Part shown: in pieces, positions 32,915 to 42,128 of the stretch | How the letters are laid out: each line of letters starts with the position of its first letter | How positions within the stretch are numbered: position 1 is the first letter of the stretch | Origin: JANNRA01 sp031401035 | GTDB taxonomy: Bacteria; Desulfobacterota; Binatia; HRBIN30; CADEER01 | Length of the DNA: 64,000 bases | Assembly: GCA_031401035.1 (NCBI GenBank) | Contig: JANNRA010000063.1 | Coordinates: 17,539 to 81,538, forward strand | Direction of reading: 5' to 3' | Made by a program: the position numbers and the translations under genes | The notes under the pieces: generated by a model | Databases searched by the model: none | Seen by the model: only the letters and a program-made list of their open reading frames with translations | Told to the model about the DNA's origin: nothing

Positions 32915-33916
32915 TCAGCACTGCACGTCGGGATTGGCCAGGTGGACCGGGCGCTCGCCGCGCAGCCACGCCTCGATGCCGTCGACGATAAGATCGGACT
33001 GATGGCGGACGACGTCGCGTGTGGCGCCGCCGAGGTGCGGACTGACGAGGACAGTCGGCAGCTGGACGTAGCGGTTGGTTGGGCTCACCGGCTCGTCCGC
33101 GAATACGTCGAACGCGGCGCCGGCCAGGTGCCCCGACTGCAGCGCTTCGTAGAGGGCGTTGTCGTCGACGATCGCCGCCCGCGCGAGATTGAGAAAGTAC
33201 GCGCCGCGCTTCATCGAGTGGATCCGCTGCGCGGTAATCAAGCCGACGCTCTCCGGGGTGTCGGGGCAATGCAATGTGAAGACATCGGATTGCCGCACGA
33301 CGTCGTCGAGCCCGGCCGCTTCGGCACCCGCGGCGTGGACGACGTCGGGCGGTACGAACGGGTCGTACACCAGCACGCGGCTGCCGAAGGCGCGCACCCG
33401 CTGCACGACGCAGCGCCCGATGGCTCCGAATCCAACCACCCCCACCGTGACTCCGCCCAGTTCGAATCCACCGTAGGTGGTGTAGGCAGTCAGATAGTCC
33501 TTTGTTCCAGTGAACGTGAGCTGACCGGACTTCAGCTTGGCGTTGACGGTGTACACATTACGCGCCAGGGCCAACATGAAGGCGAGGGTGAGGTCGGCCA
33601 CCGCATCGGCGTTCCGTCCAGGCGCGAAGACGACCGGGATCCCGAGGCGCGTGGCGCGTTCGAGTCCGATGTTGATTGGGTCTCCGCGGCAGCAGCCGAT
33701 CAGGCGCAGCGGGACGGCGTCAAGGACTTCGTCGTGCACGAGATCCGCTTCGACGATGAGCACGTCGGCTCCTACTTCCGTGATGCGGCGTGCGAAGAGG
33801 GCGCCGTCGAAGTAGATCGACTGCGTTTCGCGCCAGTCCTCGTGCAGGACTGGCATGTGGCGTTCCAGGCGGCGCAGGCCGTCGGGGCTGAACGAGGCGG
33901 TGACGTAGGCCTTCAC
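32915..33916 (-). CDS. D-2-hydroxyacid dehydrogenase (PGDH-like)
   Basis: The 333-residue protein has the NAD motif VGVVGFGAIGRCVVQRV, GRNADAVADLTLAFMLALAR before it, and the catalytic Arg in NLARAAIVDD, Glu in DVFADEP and His in LVSPHLGGAT. The family covers phosphoglycerate, glycerate and other D-2-hydroxyacid dehydrogenases. The operon context with a sugar kinase suggests an aldonate or keto-acid step and argues against serine synthesis. Its ATG overlaps the TetR stop by 4 bp. There is no C-terminal ACT domain, so it is not the long serA form. Confidence 0.88.
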   Translation of the reverse strand: MKAYVTASFSPDGLRRLERHMPVLHEDWRETQSIYFDGALFARRITEVGADVLIVEADLVHDEVLDAVPLRLIGCCRGDPINIGLERATRLGIPVVFAPGRNADAVADLTLAFMLALARNVYTVNAKLKSGQLTFTGTKDYLTAYTTYGGFELGGVTVGVVGFGAIGRCVVQRVRAFGSRVLVYDPFVPPDVVHAAGAEAAGLDDVVRQSDVFTLHCPDTPESVGLITAQRIHSMKRGAYFLNLARAAIVDDNALYEALQSGHLAGAAFDVFADEPVSPTNRYVQLPTVLVSPHLGGATRDVVRHQSDLIVDGIEAWLRGERPVHLANPDVQC

Positions 33917-34563
33917 GCTTGATTCTTCTTCTCTGCGCGCATCAGCAGGTGCACCAGGCCGACGATGTGGGGGCGCAGTCGCGCGCGCAGCGCCGGGCTG
34001 CGCACGCTGCCGCCCAGCAGGCCGGCGAACTGCTGGCTGTCGAGCATGAACAGCAGCATGACCGAATGGACGGTAAGCATGAAAATCTGGGCGCTCTGCT
34101 CATCGACCGCCTGTCCCAGGTCATAGGTCCAGGCGGTGAAGCGTCGCCAAGCCGGCAACAAGATGTCGCGCTCGATGGCATTGGTCGTCTCGGTAGTTTC
34201 CAAGAGGCGGCGCACCAGGAGTTTCGGGATGTTTGGTTGATCAGCGAAGAAGTCGAAGAGGCGCCCCATCGATTCGTCGATGACCTGGCGCCCGGGGCGC
34301 GTTACGGTGCTGTCGGGAATGGCGGAGCGCACCAGTTCCACGATGCGGTCATAGATGTTCTCGAAGACGGCGAAATAGAGGGTTTCCTTGGATTCCCAAT
34401 GGTAATGCAGGCTTGAGATATTGACACCGGCCGCCGCGGCGATCTCGCGCGTCGAAGCGCCGTCGAAGCCCTTGGCCGCGAACACCGCCTCGGCGGCCGC
34501 GAGGATGCGTGCCTTGGTCGATGCGGGCGCCTCACGGGCCTTCGTCAGGGCCGAGCGTGGCAC
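33913..34563 (-). CDS. TetR-family transcriptional regulator
   Basis: The 216-residue protein has an N-terminal TetR HTH: TKARILAAAEAVFAAKGFDG then STREIAAAAGVNISSLHYHW. The C-terminal ligand domain is about 140 residues. YHWESKETLYFAVFENIYDR follows the recognition helix as in CerR/NfxB-like TetR proteins. It is the first gene of the operon with the dehydrogenase, kinase and esterase, so it probably controls them and responds to their substrate or product. No clear palindromic operator was seen in the 190 bp upstream. Confidence 0.9.
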   Translation of the reverse strand: MPRSALTKAREAPASTKARILAAAEAVFAAKGFDGASTREIAAAAGVNISSLHYHWESKETLYFAVFENIYDRIVELVRSAIPDSTVTRPGRQVIDESMGRLFDFFADQPNIPKLLVRRLLETTETTNAIERDILLPAWRRFTAWTYDLGQAVDEQSAQIFMLTVHSVMLLFMLDSQQFAGLLGGSVRSPALRARLRPHIVGLVHLLMRAEKKNQA

Positions 34564-34606
34564 GGCAGACCTCGGAGATTCCGCGCTCTAATCATTTGAC
34601 CGACGG

Positions 34607-34636
34607 GCCTTACGGGATGCCGCTCCCGAGTGTCAA
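34607..34636 (-). promoter_or_regulatory. Possible promoter of the TetR operon
   Basis: On the minus strand a consensus TTGACA (34636-34631) is followed after 18 nt by TAAGGC (34612-34607), which ends 43 nt before the TetR ATG. The -10 match is poor. Confidence 0.35.
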
Positions 34637-34679
34637 GCAAGGCCAGGGGGCGTATCGAGCGATCGCCGCGCGCGCAAAA

Positions 34680-34708
34680 TTGACATCGCGGGGGCGCGCG
34701 GTTAGAGA
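34680..34708 (+). promoter_or_regulatory. Putative promoter of the acidic protein gene
   Basis: Consensus TTGACA at 34680-34685, a 17-nt spacer and TAGAGA at 34703-34708, 44 nt before the ATG at 34753. Confidence 0.5.
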
Positions 34709-34752
34709 CGCGCGCACGGCACCCGGCGGGCGCCGTCATCAGGAGGTGGAGT

Positions 34753-34977
34753 ATGCACGAGTGGGAATTGAGCCCGAAAAAAGACGGCGACAAGGACGAG
34801 GCGTGGAACGAGGGCGCCGACCCCGCCGAGGGCGACGAGGACGGTGACGAGGACAGCGACGGCGATAGCGACGAGGACGACGACGAGGATACGGACGAGG
34901 ACTGGGACGACGATGACGATGACGATGATGACGATGATGACGATGAAGAGAAGGACAAGGACGACGAGGAGTGGTAG
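34753..34977 (+). CDS. Extremely acidic Asp/Glu-rich small protein
   Basis: The 74-residue protein starts at an ATG preceded by AGGAGGTGG at 34741-34749. The first 17 residues are mixed (MHEWELSPKKDGDKDEA). From residue 18 on it is nearly all Asp, Glu and Gly, with a run of about a dozen Asp, and it ends ..DDEEW. It has no hydrophobic core, so it should be disordered and carry a net charge near -40. Such proteins may bind calcium or other cations, mimic nucleic acid, or chaperone basic proteins. The good promoter and ribosome binding site argue that it is expressed. No family is recognised. Confidence 0.65.
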   Translation: MHEWELSPKKDGDKDEAWNEGADPAEGDEDGDEDSDGDSDEDDDEDTDEDWDDDDDDDDDDDDDEEKDKDDEEW

Positions 34978-35008
34978 GCCGGCGCGCCGCGGACGCTAAC
35001 GGATCGCG

Positions 35009-35467
35009 ATGCCGCGCGGCGGATTTTATGCCATCCACAACTCGACGATCCGCTTCGGGCGCGATGGGAATTGGTACGCGGACGGAGCGCTGATCGTCAA
35101 TTCCCGTATCGCCAACCTCTTCTCCCGACACGTCGAGCGCTCGCCGGAGGGCGGGTACCGGCTGCGCATCGCCGACGAACAGGCTCCCATCGTCGTCGAC
35201 GACACTCCCTTCGTGGTGACCGGCGTCAGCGTCGTCGTCGACCGGATACGTATCGAGCTCAACGACCGCACGGACGAGGATCTCGACCCCGCCACGTTGG
35301 CCGTCGGCGTGGACGAGGTACTCTATTGCCGCGTCAAGGGTGGCGCCGAGCCGGCCCGGTTTCTTCGGGCGGCCTACTACCAGGTCAGCCGGCACATCGT
35401 CCCAGCGGAAGACGGAGCGTTCGGCGTCCGCTGTGACGGGCGGGTGTGGACCATTGGGCGCTGCTGA
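35009..35467 (+). CDS. DUF1285 family protein
   Basis: The 152-residue protein matches the DUF1285 pattern: STIRFGRDGNWYADGALIVN (I.I..DG.W.y.G..I), IANLFSRHVERSPEGGYRLR (LFS..L..d..G.Y.L), and APIVVDDTPFVVTGV (i.VeD.PFv). The family consists of small cytoplasmic beta-rich proteins of unknown function, solved by structural genomics. It is 31 nt after the acidic protein gene and overlaps the trmL start region by about 14 nt. The C-terminal 45 residues (LYCRVKGGAEPARFLRAAYY) extend the usual domain. Confidence 0.75.
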   Translation: MPRGGFYAIHNSTIRFGRDGNWYADGALIVNSRIANLFSRHVERSPEGGYRLRIADEQAPIVVDDTPFVVTGVSVVVDRIRIELNDRTDEDLDPATLAVGVDEVLYCRVKGGAEPARFLRAAYYQVSRHIVPAEDGAFGVRCDGRVWTIGRC

Positions 35468-35960
35468 AGCCACCGCCGGCCTGCACGTCGTCCTCGTGCA
35501 CCCCGAGATTCCACCCAACACGGGCAGCATCGCGCGAATGTGCGCGGCGACCGGCGTGGCCTTGCACCTGGTGCGTCCGCTGGGGTTCTCGCTGGAGGAC
35601 CGGTATCTGAAGCGCGCCGGACTCGATTATTGGCCGCATGTGGATCTGCATGTGCACGAGTCGTGGAACGAGGCGCTGGCGAGCGTCGCGCCGCGGACCC
35701 TGCTGTGCTTTTCCGCGCGGGCGCGGCACAGCTACGTCGCCGCGCCCTTGGCGTCGACACCGCGGACCGCTCTGGTCTTCGGAAGCGAGACCGCCGGGCT
35801 GCCGGCAGCGCTCCTCGCCGCGCATCCTGAGCAGACCTTTCGCATTCCTATCCTCACCCCCCATGTGCGCAGCCTCAATCTGTCGAACGCCGTGTCGATC
35901 GTCGTCTATGAGGCCCTGCGTCAGCGCGGGTTGCTCGCATCCGACGTGCCGGCCGGGTAG
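35454..35960 (+). CDS. trmL: tRNA (cytidine/uridine-34 2'-O)-methyltransferase
   Basis: About 168 residues from a TTG at 35454; a GTG at 35433 is the alternative, and both overlap the DUF1285 gene. The SPOUT signatures are HVVLVHPEIPPNTGSIARMC, LVFGSETAGLP, and RIPILTPHVRSLNLSNAVSI (the trefoil-knot SAM site). TrmL methylates the wobble ribose of tRNA-Leu isoacceptors. The length agrees with the minimal TrmL dimer. It follows DUF1285 in an apparent operon and is 10 nt before a small Cys-rich gene. Confidence 0.9.
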   Translation: MGAAEATAGLHVVLVHPEIPPNTGSIARMCAATGVALHLVRPLGFSLEDRYLKRAGLDYWPHVDLHVHESWNEALASVAPRTLLCFSARARHSYVAAPLASTPRTALVFGSETAGLPAALLAAHPEQTFRIPILTPHVRSLNLSNAVSIVVYEALRQRGLLASDVPAG

Positions 35961-35969
35961 AGTCTCTAC

Positions 35970-36227
35970 ATGTCCGACGCCGACCTCGCTGAAGTGGAGT
36001 TTGCACTCGGCTGGTGCGCCCAGTGCGCGCGTCAGGTACTGACCGCCGCGGGCCGCGGCGACCACCGCCTCTGTGTCCATTGCGACGGAGCGGTGGCAGA
36101 GGCGCTGTCCAGCGTGCTCGGCGACGAGTTGGCGGCCCGTGGTTACGGAGCCATCGAAGACACCAGCGGGTGCGGCAGGCCCGACTGCGGCGGTGGACGC
36201 TGCGGGACCCGTCCCACGGCAGACTGA
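35970..36227 (+). CDS. Small Cys-rich, probably zinc-binding protein
   Basis: The 85-residue protein has WCAQCARQVLTAAG and HRLCVHCDGAVAEAL, giving two C-x2-C pairs 17 residues apart as in a zinc ribbon. A Cys/Gly-rich tail follows (GCGRPDCGGGRC). The start ATG is 10 nt after trmL. No family could be named. A nucleic-acid or metal-binding role is guessed from the ribbon. The gene is same-strand with the transglutaminase gene 60 nt downstream. Confidence 0.55.
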   Translation: MSDADLAEVEFALGWCAQCARQVLTAAGRGDHRLCVHCDGAVAEALSSVLGDELAARGYGAIEDTSGCGRPDCGGGRCGTRPTAD

Positions 36228-36287
36228 CGGCGGCGACGAAAACGACATGGCAGGCGCCGCCCGCCTGTGAGAGTATCGCGTTTCAGT

Positions 36288-37775
36288 ATGCCCGGTCCCT
36301 TTCGCGTCGTGCGAATGATGGTCATTGCGGCCTGGGTTGGGCTGATGATCGCGCTGGTTCGCTTGCAAGCGGCCGAACCAGCGGCGGTCGAGGTCGCCGC
36401 GACGCCGTCCCTCCACCCACCCCAGACGAGCGAGGCAAGCGAGGGGAGCGATTGGAGCGGCCTGTACATGCAGGGTGCCAAGATCGGTTACGCGCACAGT
36501 CGGATCCGCCCGAGCAAGGACGGATTCAGTGTCGAGGAAACCTCGGCCATGCGCCTCACCATGCTGGGAGAGGAACAGGCTGTGCGGGCCGTCACCATTG
36601 CGGAGACGGATCGGGAGTGGGCGGTGCGCACCTTCGCGGTCACCATCGACAGCGACCTCGGTCCACTGGCGGTGCGCGGCGAGGTGGTCGCTGATGAGCT
36701 GCGCCTGCACATGACGACGGCCGGAGAGACAACCGATCAGACCCTATCGTTGCCAGGACCGATCTATGTTCCCAGCGCCGCCAGGGAGCGGCTGCGGTCG
36801 CTCGGACTGCGCAACGGCCTGCGGATCGAACTGCCGGTGTTCGACCCCTCGGCGATGCAACCGACAATGACGACCCTGACGGTCGGCGATCGCGAGATGA
36901 TCCGGATCGGATCGCGCGACGTCGTGGCGTGGCGGGTCACCGAAGCCATGCGCGGTATCGAGTCTGTGGTCTGGCTTGACGACGGGGGGCGTATGCTGCG
37001 CGAGCAGGGACCGATGGGCCTGGAGGTGCGCCGCGAAAGCGCCGCTGAGGCCGTCAACGCAGGCTGGAAGGGCGCCCCGGTAGATCTCCTTGGCAGCGTC
37101 GCCGTGCAGGTGCGTGGCGTGGTCACTGCGCCGCGTCAGCTGGCTCGACTGGAGGTTCGACTGAGCGGGCTGGGTGCGGTACTGCCACCGTCAGACGCGC
37201 GCCAGCATTTCGATGGCGCGACCCTCACCGTAGCGCGCGAGTCACTGCCCGCCGAGACCTATCTTCTTCCGTGTCGGGACGACGCGTGGGCCGGTGAGTT
37301 GGTCGCCACGCCGTTCCTGCAGATCGAGCATCCCAGTGTCCAGGCCGCCGCCCGTGCGGCGCTCGCGGACGCCCGCGACGCCGGCGCTGCGACGCAGCGC
37401 TTGCGGCACTGGGTGCGCGCCAATCTGCGCCAGCGGCCGGCGGCGACCATTCCGAACGCCGTGCAGGTCCTGCAGACCCGGACCGGAGACTGCAACGAGC
37501 ACGCCGTGCTCTTTGCCGCCCTCGCCCGAGCGGTCGGGCTACCGGCCCGGGTTGTCGCCGGCGTGGTCTACGTCGACGGCGCTTTCCTCTATCACGCCTG
37601 GAACGAAGTCTGGCTCGGCCAGGGGTGGGTGACCGTCGATACGGCCTTCGATCAGATGCCAGCCGATGCGACCCACATCAAACTGATTGAGGGCGGCCCA
37701 GAGGCCCACGCCGATCTCATGTCCCTGGTCGGCACGTTGTCGATCGAGATCCTTCCCGGCACGCAGGCGGGCTGA
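36288..37775 (+). CDS. Membrane-anchored transglutaminase-like protein
   Basis: About 495 residues from the ATG at 36288; a GTG at 36267 is the alternative. An N-terminal TM or signal segment (VVRMMVIAAWVGLMIALV) precedes a 330-residue beta-rich domain. The C-terminal transglutaminase core has the triad Cys in TRTGDCNEHAVLFAALARAV, His in FLYHAWNEVWLG and Asp in WVTVDTAFDQMPAD. Bacterial proteins of this type are periplasmic peptidases or transglutaminases. The large N-terminal domain contains no other recognised motif. It overlaps the phosphatase gene by 1 nt. Confidence 0.85.
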   Translation: MPGPFRVVRMMVIAAWVGLMIALVRLQAAEPAAVEVAATPSLHPPQTSEASEGSDWSGLYMQGAKIGYAHSRIRPSKDGFSVEETSAMRLTMLGEEQAVRAVTIAETDREWAVRTFAVTIDSDLGPLAVRGEVVADELRLHMTTAGETTDQTLSLPGPIYVPSAARERLRSLGLRNGLRIELPVFDPSAMQPTMTTLTVGDREMIRIGSRDVVAWRVTEAMRGIESVVWLDDGGRMLREQGPMGLEVRRESAAEAVNAGWKGAPVDLLGSVAVQVRGVVTAPRQLARLEVRLSGLGAVLPPSDARQHFDGATLTVARESLPAETYLLPCRDDAWAGELVATPFLQIEHPSVQAAARAALADARDAGAATQRLRHWVRANLRQRPAATIPNAVQVLQTRTGDCNEHAVLFAALARAVGLPARVVAGVVYVDGAFLYHAWNEVWLGQGWVTVDTAFDQMPADATHIKLIEGGPEAHADLMSLVGTLSIEILPGTQAG

Positions 37776-38296
37776 TGGCCGACGCGATCCGGTCGCCATC
37801 CGTCTCCAGGCAGCTCGCCGGGCCGGCGGCGCGCCCCAAGGGGCATCCCGATCATGCCTTCGTGATCCCCTTGCTGGCAGTCGGTGAGTACCCCACAGCG
37901 GACGATGCTGCCTGGCTCCGCCACGGCGTCGACGTGCGTGGCGTCGTTTCGCTGCAAGATGATGTGGATCTGCAGCGCAAGGGATTGTGCGCAGCCACTC
38001 TGGCGCAGGCGTTGGCGGCGCACGGAATCGCCTGGCACCGGCACCCGGTTGGCGACGGTGACCTGGAGGCCATGGACGGCGCCCTCGATGCCATCGTTCG
38101 CTGCCTCGACCGCCACATCGCCGCGGGCGAACGGGTTTACCTGCACTGCAACGCCGGTTTCAACCGCGCTCCGACGGTCGCGATCGCCTACCTACACCGA
38201 CATGCAGGCCTGACCCTCGACGCGGCCTGCGCGACAGTGAAATCTGTCCGCCCGTGCGTCCCGTACATGCAGCTGCTGCGGTCGCGCTGGAGCTGA
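37775..38296 (+). CDS. Dual-specificity protein phosphatase-like enzyme
   Basis: The 173-residue protein has the cysteine-phosphatase loop VYLHCNAGFNRAPTVA (HCx5R with Cys125) and a preceding Asp-rich turn HPVGDGD, a candidate general acid. VIPLLAVGEYPTADDAAWLR is typical of the atypical DSP fold that includes tyrosine- and phospholipid- or RNA-phosphatases. It is cytoplasmic, with no signal peptide, and coupled to the transglutaminase gene by the overlapping TGATG. It is convergent with the sensor kinase gene at 38384. Confidence 0.85.
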   Translation: MADAIRSPSVSRQLAGPAARPKGHPDHAFVIPLLAVGEYPTADDAAWLRHGVDVRGVVSLQDDVDLQRKGLCAATLAQALAAHGIAWHRHPVGDGDLEAMDGALDAIVRCLDRHIAAGERVYLHCNAGFNRAPTVAIAYLHRHAGLTLDAACATVKSVRPCVPYMQLLRSRWS

Positions 38297-38383
38297 CGAT
38301 CTCGATCGCCGGTGCGGCGGTGCCAGTTCGGTCGGCTGATCGCTGCGCACGTCGTCGCTCATGCCGAGTAACCCGCGGCGCGG

Positions 38384-40294
38384 TCAGGCGCGGGCTGCGA
38401 GCGGACCCGCGATGGGCACGTGAATGCGGAATGTCGCGCCGCGACCAGGTGCGCTACTCACCTCGATCTCGGCCCCGAGCACGGTGGCCAGACGCTTGAC
38501 GATATAGAGGCCGAGACCGACCCCGCCGGGAGAACCCTCGCCATCGGGAGCCTGCCGGAACATCTCGAAGATCTCCGAGAGGTGCTCGGACTTGATACCG
38601 ACACCAGAGTCCTGGACGACGAAGGTGAGTTGGGTGTCCGAGCGCGTCGATACCGACACGGTCACCATGCCGTGGTGGGTGAACTTCAGGGCGTTGTGCA
38701 CCAGGTTGCGGAGCAGGATCGCGAGCTTGCTCGGATCGGTGCGGATGGGTGGCAGCCCCGAGGTGACACGCCAGTTGAGCTCGACGGCGGACTTCCGCCA
38801 CGCCTGCGGAATCTGCACCTGCAGTTGCTCGAAGAGCGCAGCGATTGAGATATCACGCAGATCGACCGTCATCAGGCCGCGCTCGAGCCGACTCATGTCG
38901 AGCGTCGCCTGGATGAGCTCGAGCAGCTGCAATGCCTGGTGGCGGACCGTTGCCAGCGTCTCGAGGTGATCCTCGGCCAGGTCGCCGAAGGCACCCTCGA
39001 GCTGGAGATCCGTGTATCCGATGATCACGTTCAGCGGCGTGCGTAGCTCGTGCGACATCGTCGCCATGAACTCTTCCTTGAGCTGGTTGGCAGATTGCAG
39101 GTCCGCAATCAGATTTGCGTGGTCCAGGGCAGCGGCAGCGTGCACCCCGATGCCGGCGAGAATGCGCGAGTCCCGATTGCCAAACCCCGGCTGGCGGTCG
39201 CCGCGTGCCGCGAAGAGCAGGCCGCGCAACTGATCGCCCCGCTGCAGCCGAACGCCGAGCAGCCCGGTCGCTTTCCACCGTTGCAACAGGCTGCGCAGCA
39301 TCGGCTCGCGTACACTGGCGGGCGCCAGCAGCACGACTGTGCCGGCCGTAGCGGGGCCAAGCGTCGGCACGGTGTCGGGCCGCACCTCGACCTGACGAAG
39401 GTCTGTGGCGCCAAGGGCATGCGGTCCCTGAATGGCCCCCACCCGAAAGGTCTCGCTGGCTTCGTCCCAGAGCAGCAGCACGGCGCCCACAGCGCGTAGC
39501 TGCGACGCGGCACCGCGGACGATCTGGTCGGCGATGGCTGCTGGTTCGAGGGCCGCCGTGACGCCGTGCGCCACCTCGAGGACGGCGCTTGCCACCTCGG
39601 TGGTCTCGCGCACCGCGGCGTTCTCCTCCTCGAGGCGCTGGCTTGCATCGCGCAGCTGCTGCCGCTCGCCACCGACCTGCAGTGCGGCGAGCTGAGCGTT
39701 GCGGCGCAACGCGGCGGCGGCGCCGGTGGTGACCAGTAGCAGGAGCAGGGCCGTAACCGGGGCCGCCTGTAGCAGGGCGTCGGGCTCGGTGGAGAGGAGA
39801 CGGAGCAGCATGGCGGCCGTAACCCCAATCGCGGTCAGGGGGATCAGCAACGCACGCTGCGACGGCAGGAAAGCGACAAAGAGCACGGGGGCGGTGAGCA
39901 AGAGGGGGAGTACTGACTCCGGCAGGAGACCCGGGGACAGGAGGAGAAAGACCCCACTGGCGAGTGGCAGGGCGATCAGCTCCGGGAGGCGGAGCTGGGT
40001 CGCCAGGGGGACCAGCACCGGCCCGACGATGAGCGCCGCGGCCGCCAACAACGCGCCGGCGGCGGCCAGCAGGGCAGGGGCGCCGGCGTCGAACGAGAGC
40101 GAGAGTTCGACCTGGGAGGCGGCGGCGATTGCCGCGACGATGATCAGGACGACCGGCACCGCCCCGAGTCCGCGGCGCCGTGCTGCCGGCGCCGGGAGCG
40201 CCGCCGCCCGCAAGACGCCGGCTTCGCGGTCGGCCGACGGGGTCTGTCCCTGCAGCGTTCCCGAGCGCCGCGAAATCTTGCTGACCACCGCCAT
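38384..40294 (-). CDS. Orphan membrane sensor histidine kinase with GAF domain
   Basis: The 636-residue protein has about six hydrophobic segments between residues 45 and 195 and a short coiled coil (RQQLRDASQRLEEENAAVRE). A GAF-like domain follows at about 235-395. The HisKA dimerisation site is FMATMSHELRTPLNVIIG (phospho-His415), and the ATPase domain has N-box LVHNALKFTHHG, G1 VVQDSGVGI and G2 GGVGLGLYIVKRLA. It is a membrane-embedded kinase without a large periplasmic sensor, so its signal is probably in the membrane or cytoplasm. No response regulator is adjacent. It diverges from the pyr operon. Confidence 0.92.
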   Translation of the reverse strand: MAVVSKISRRSGTLQGQTPSADREAGVLRAAALPAPAARRRGLGAVPVVLIIVAAIAAASQVELSLSFDAGAPALLAAAGALLAAAALIVGPVLVPLATQLRLPELIALPLASGVFLLLSPGLLPESVLPLLLTAPVLFVAFLPSQRALLIPLTAIGVTAAMLLRLLSTEPDALLQAAPVTALLLLLVTTGAAAALRRNAQLAALQVGGERQQLRDASQRLEEENAAVRETTEVASAVLEVAHGVTAALEPAAIADQIVRGAASQLRAVGAVLLLWDEASETFRVGAIQGPHALGATDLRQVEVRPDTVPTLGPATAGTVVLLAPASVREPMLRSLLQRWKATGLLGVRLQRGDQLRGLLFAARGDRQPGFGNRDSRILAGIGVHAAAALDHANLIADLQSANQLKEEFMATMSHELRTPLNVIIGYTDLQLEGAFGDLAEDHLETLATVRHQALQLLELIQATLDMSRLERGLMTVDLRDISIAALFEQLQVQIPQAWRKSAVELNWRVTSGLPPIRTDPSKLAILLRNLVHNALKFTHHGMVTVSVSTRSDTQLTFVVQDSGVGIKSEHLSEIFEMFRQAPDGEGSPGGVGLGLYIVKRLATVLGAEIEVSSAPGRGATFRIHVPIAGPLAARA

Positions 40295-40491
40295 GCGGGA
40301 GGAATCCTGTGCCAGGAGCGTGCCATGCGAGACGACGGACGGCGCGGCGCGATTCCCCCAGCCCGGCCCGGCCGCCGCCGCCGGATTGTTGACGCCGTGT
40401 GGTGCCGCATGCGTGATGAGGGCGCATCGTGGCGGTGGCCGCCGCGTTGACTCCTGCGACCTGCCCAGCTACGAACGCTCAGCCTTTAAAT

Positions 40492-40507
40492 TGGTCCGGT
40501 GAGGCCA
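40492..40507 (+). promoter_or_regulatory. PyrR-binding RNA element (predicted)
   Basis: TGGTCCGGTGAGGCCA in the leader, 87 nt before pyrR, matches the PyrR target ARUCCNGNGAGGYU of Bacillus pyr attenuators. The UCCNGNGAGG core and the R and Y flanks fit, and the terminal A-U pair of the consensus is replaced here by G-C, which keeps the stem. Flanking TGG/CCA extends the stem. It suggests that PyrR with UMP binds the nascent mRNA and lowers expression of the pyrimidine genes. Confidence 0.6.
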
Positions 40508-40593
40508 GAAAGGGTTCCGATGCGATTCCACCCGATTCATCACAGTTGCGGCTGCTAGGGCCCCCTTCTACGGCGGGGCGGCCTCTCTATCGC

Positions 40594-41142
40594 ATGGCTT
40601 CGGCAGCACGACTGGTGCTCGATGCGCAGGGCGTGGAACGTGCGCTGGCGCGCGTCACACACGAGATCCTCGAGCGCAACAAGGGCGTCGACGATCTCGT
40701 GTTCATCGGCGTCCGCTCGCTCGGCGTTCACATCGCCGAGCGCTTGGCAGCCAAGGCGGCCGCCATTGAAGGCGTGCGCGTACCGAGCGGCATCATCGAC
40801 ATCACCCTGTACCGCGACGATCTCAACCGCGCCGGCCAGCAACCGCAGGTGAAAGGAACCGACATCGAGTTTCCCATCGACGATCGGCAGGTGGTGCTGG
40901 TGGACGACGTGCTCTACACCGGCCGGACCGTACGCGCGGCGCTCGACGCGCTGATGGACTTCGGCCGGCCGCGCAGCGTCCAGTTGGCGGTGCTCATCGA
41001 CCGCGGCCACCGCGAGTTGCCGATCCGGGCGGACTACGTCGGCAAGAACCTGCCCACCGCCAGCAACGAATCGGTACAGGTCCGGCTCAAAGAGCGCGAT
41101 GGGACCGACGAGGTCCTGCTCGTGGGAACAGAGGAGGGTTGA
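40594..41142 (+). CDS. pyrR: Bifunctional pyr operon regulator / uracil phosphoribosyltransferase
   Basis: The 182-residue PRTase-fold protein contains FIGVRSLGVHIAERLAAK and the PRPP loop VVLVDDVLYTGRTVRAALDA, together with IDITLYRDDLNR and LIDRGHRELPIRADYVGKNL, which identify PyrR. It binds pyr mRNA when UMP is abundant and often has weak uracil phosphoribosyltransferase activity. It is the first gene of pyrRBC-carAB, and a matching RNA site lies in its leader. The ATG at 40594 lacks a good Shine-Dalgarno, and leader structure may control its translation. Confidence 0.95.
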   Translation: MASAARLVLDAQGVERALARVTHEILERNKGVDDLVFIGVRSLGVHIAERLAAKAAAIEGVRVPSGIIDITLYRDDLNRAGQQPQVKGTDIEFPIDDRQVVLVDDVLYTGRTVRAALDALMDFGRPRSVQLAVLIDRGHRELPIRADYVGKNLPTASNESVQVRLKERDGTDEVLLVGTEEG

Positions 41143-41144
41143 GT

Positions 41145-42124
<980 letters not shown>

Positions 42125-42128
<4 letters not shown>

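Noticed and set aside
32915..33916. Assignment as serA (phosphoglycerate dehydrogenase)
   Set aside because: The catalytic motifs fit the wider D-2-hydroxyacid dehydrogenase family, there is no ACT domain, and the operon context is a sugar kinase.
34545..34958. Minus-strand frame with long poly-Ser tract
   Set aside because: It is the exact antisense of the Asp/Glu-rich gene, which has promoter and ribosome binding signals on the plus strand.
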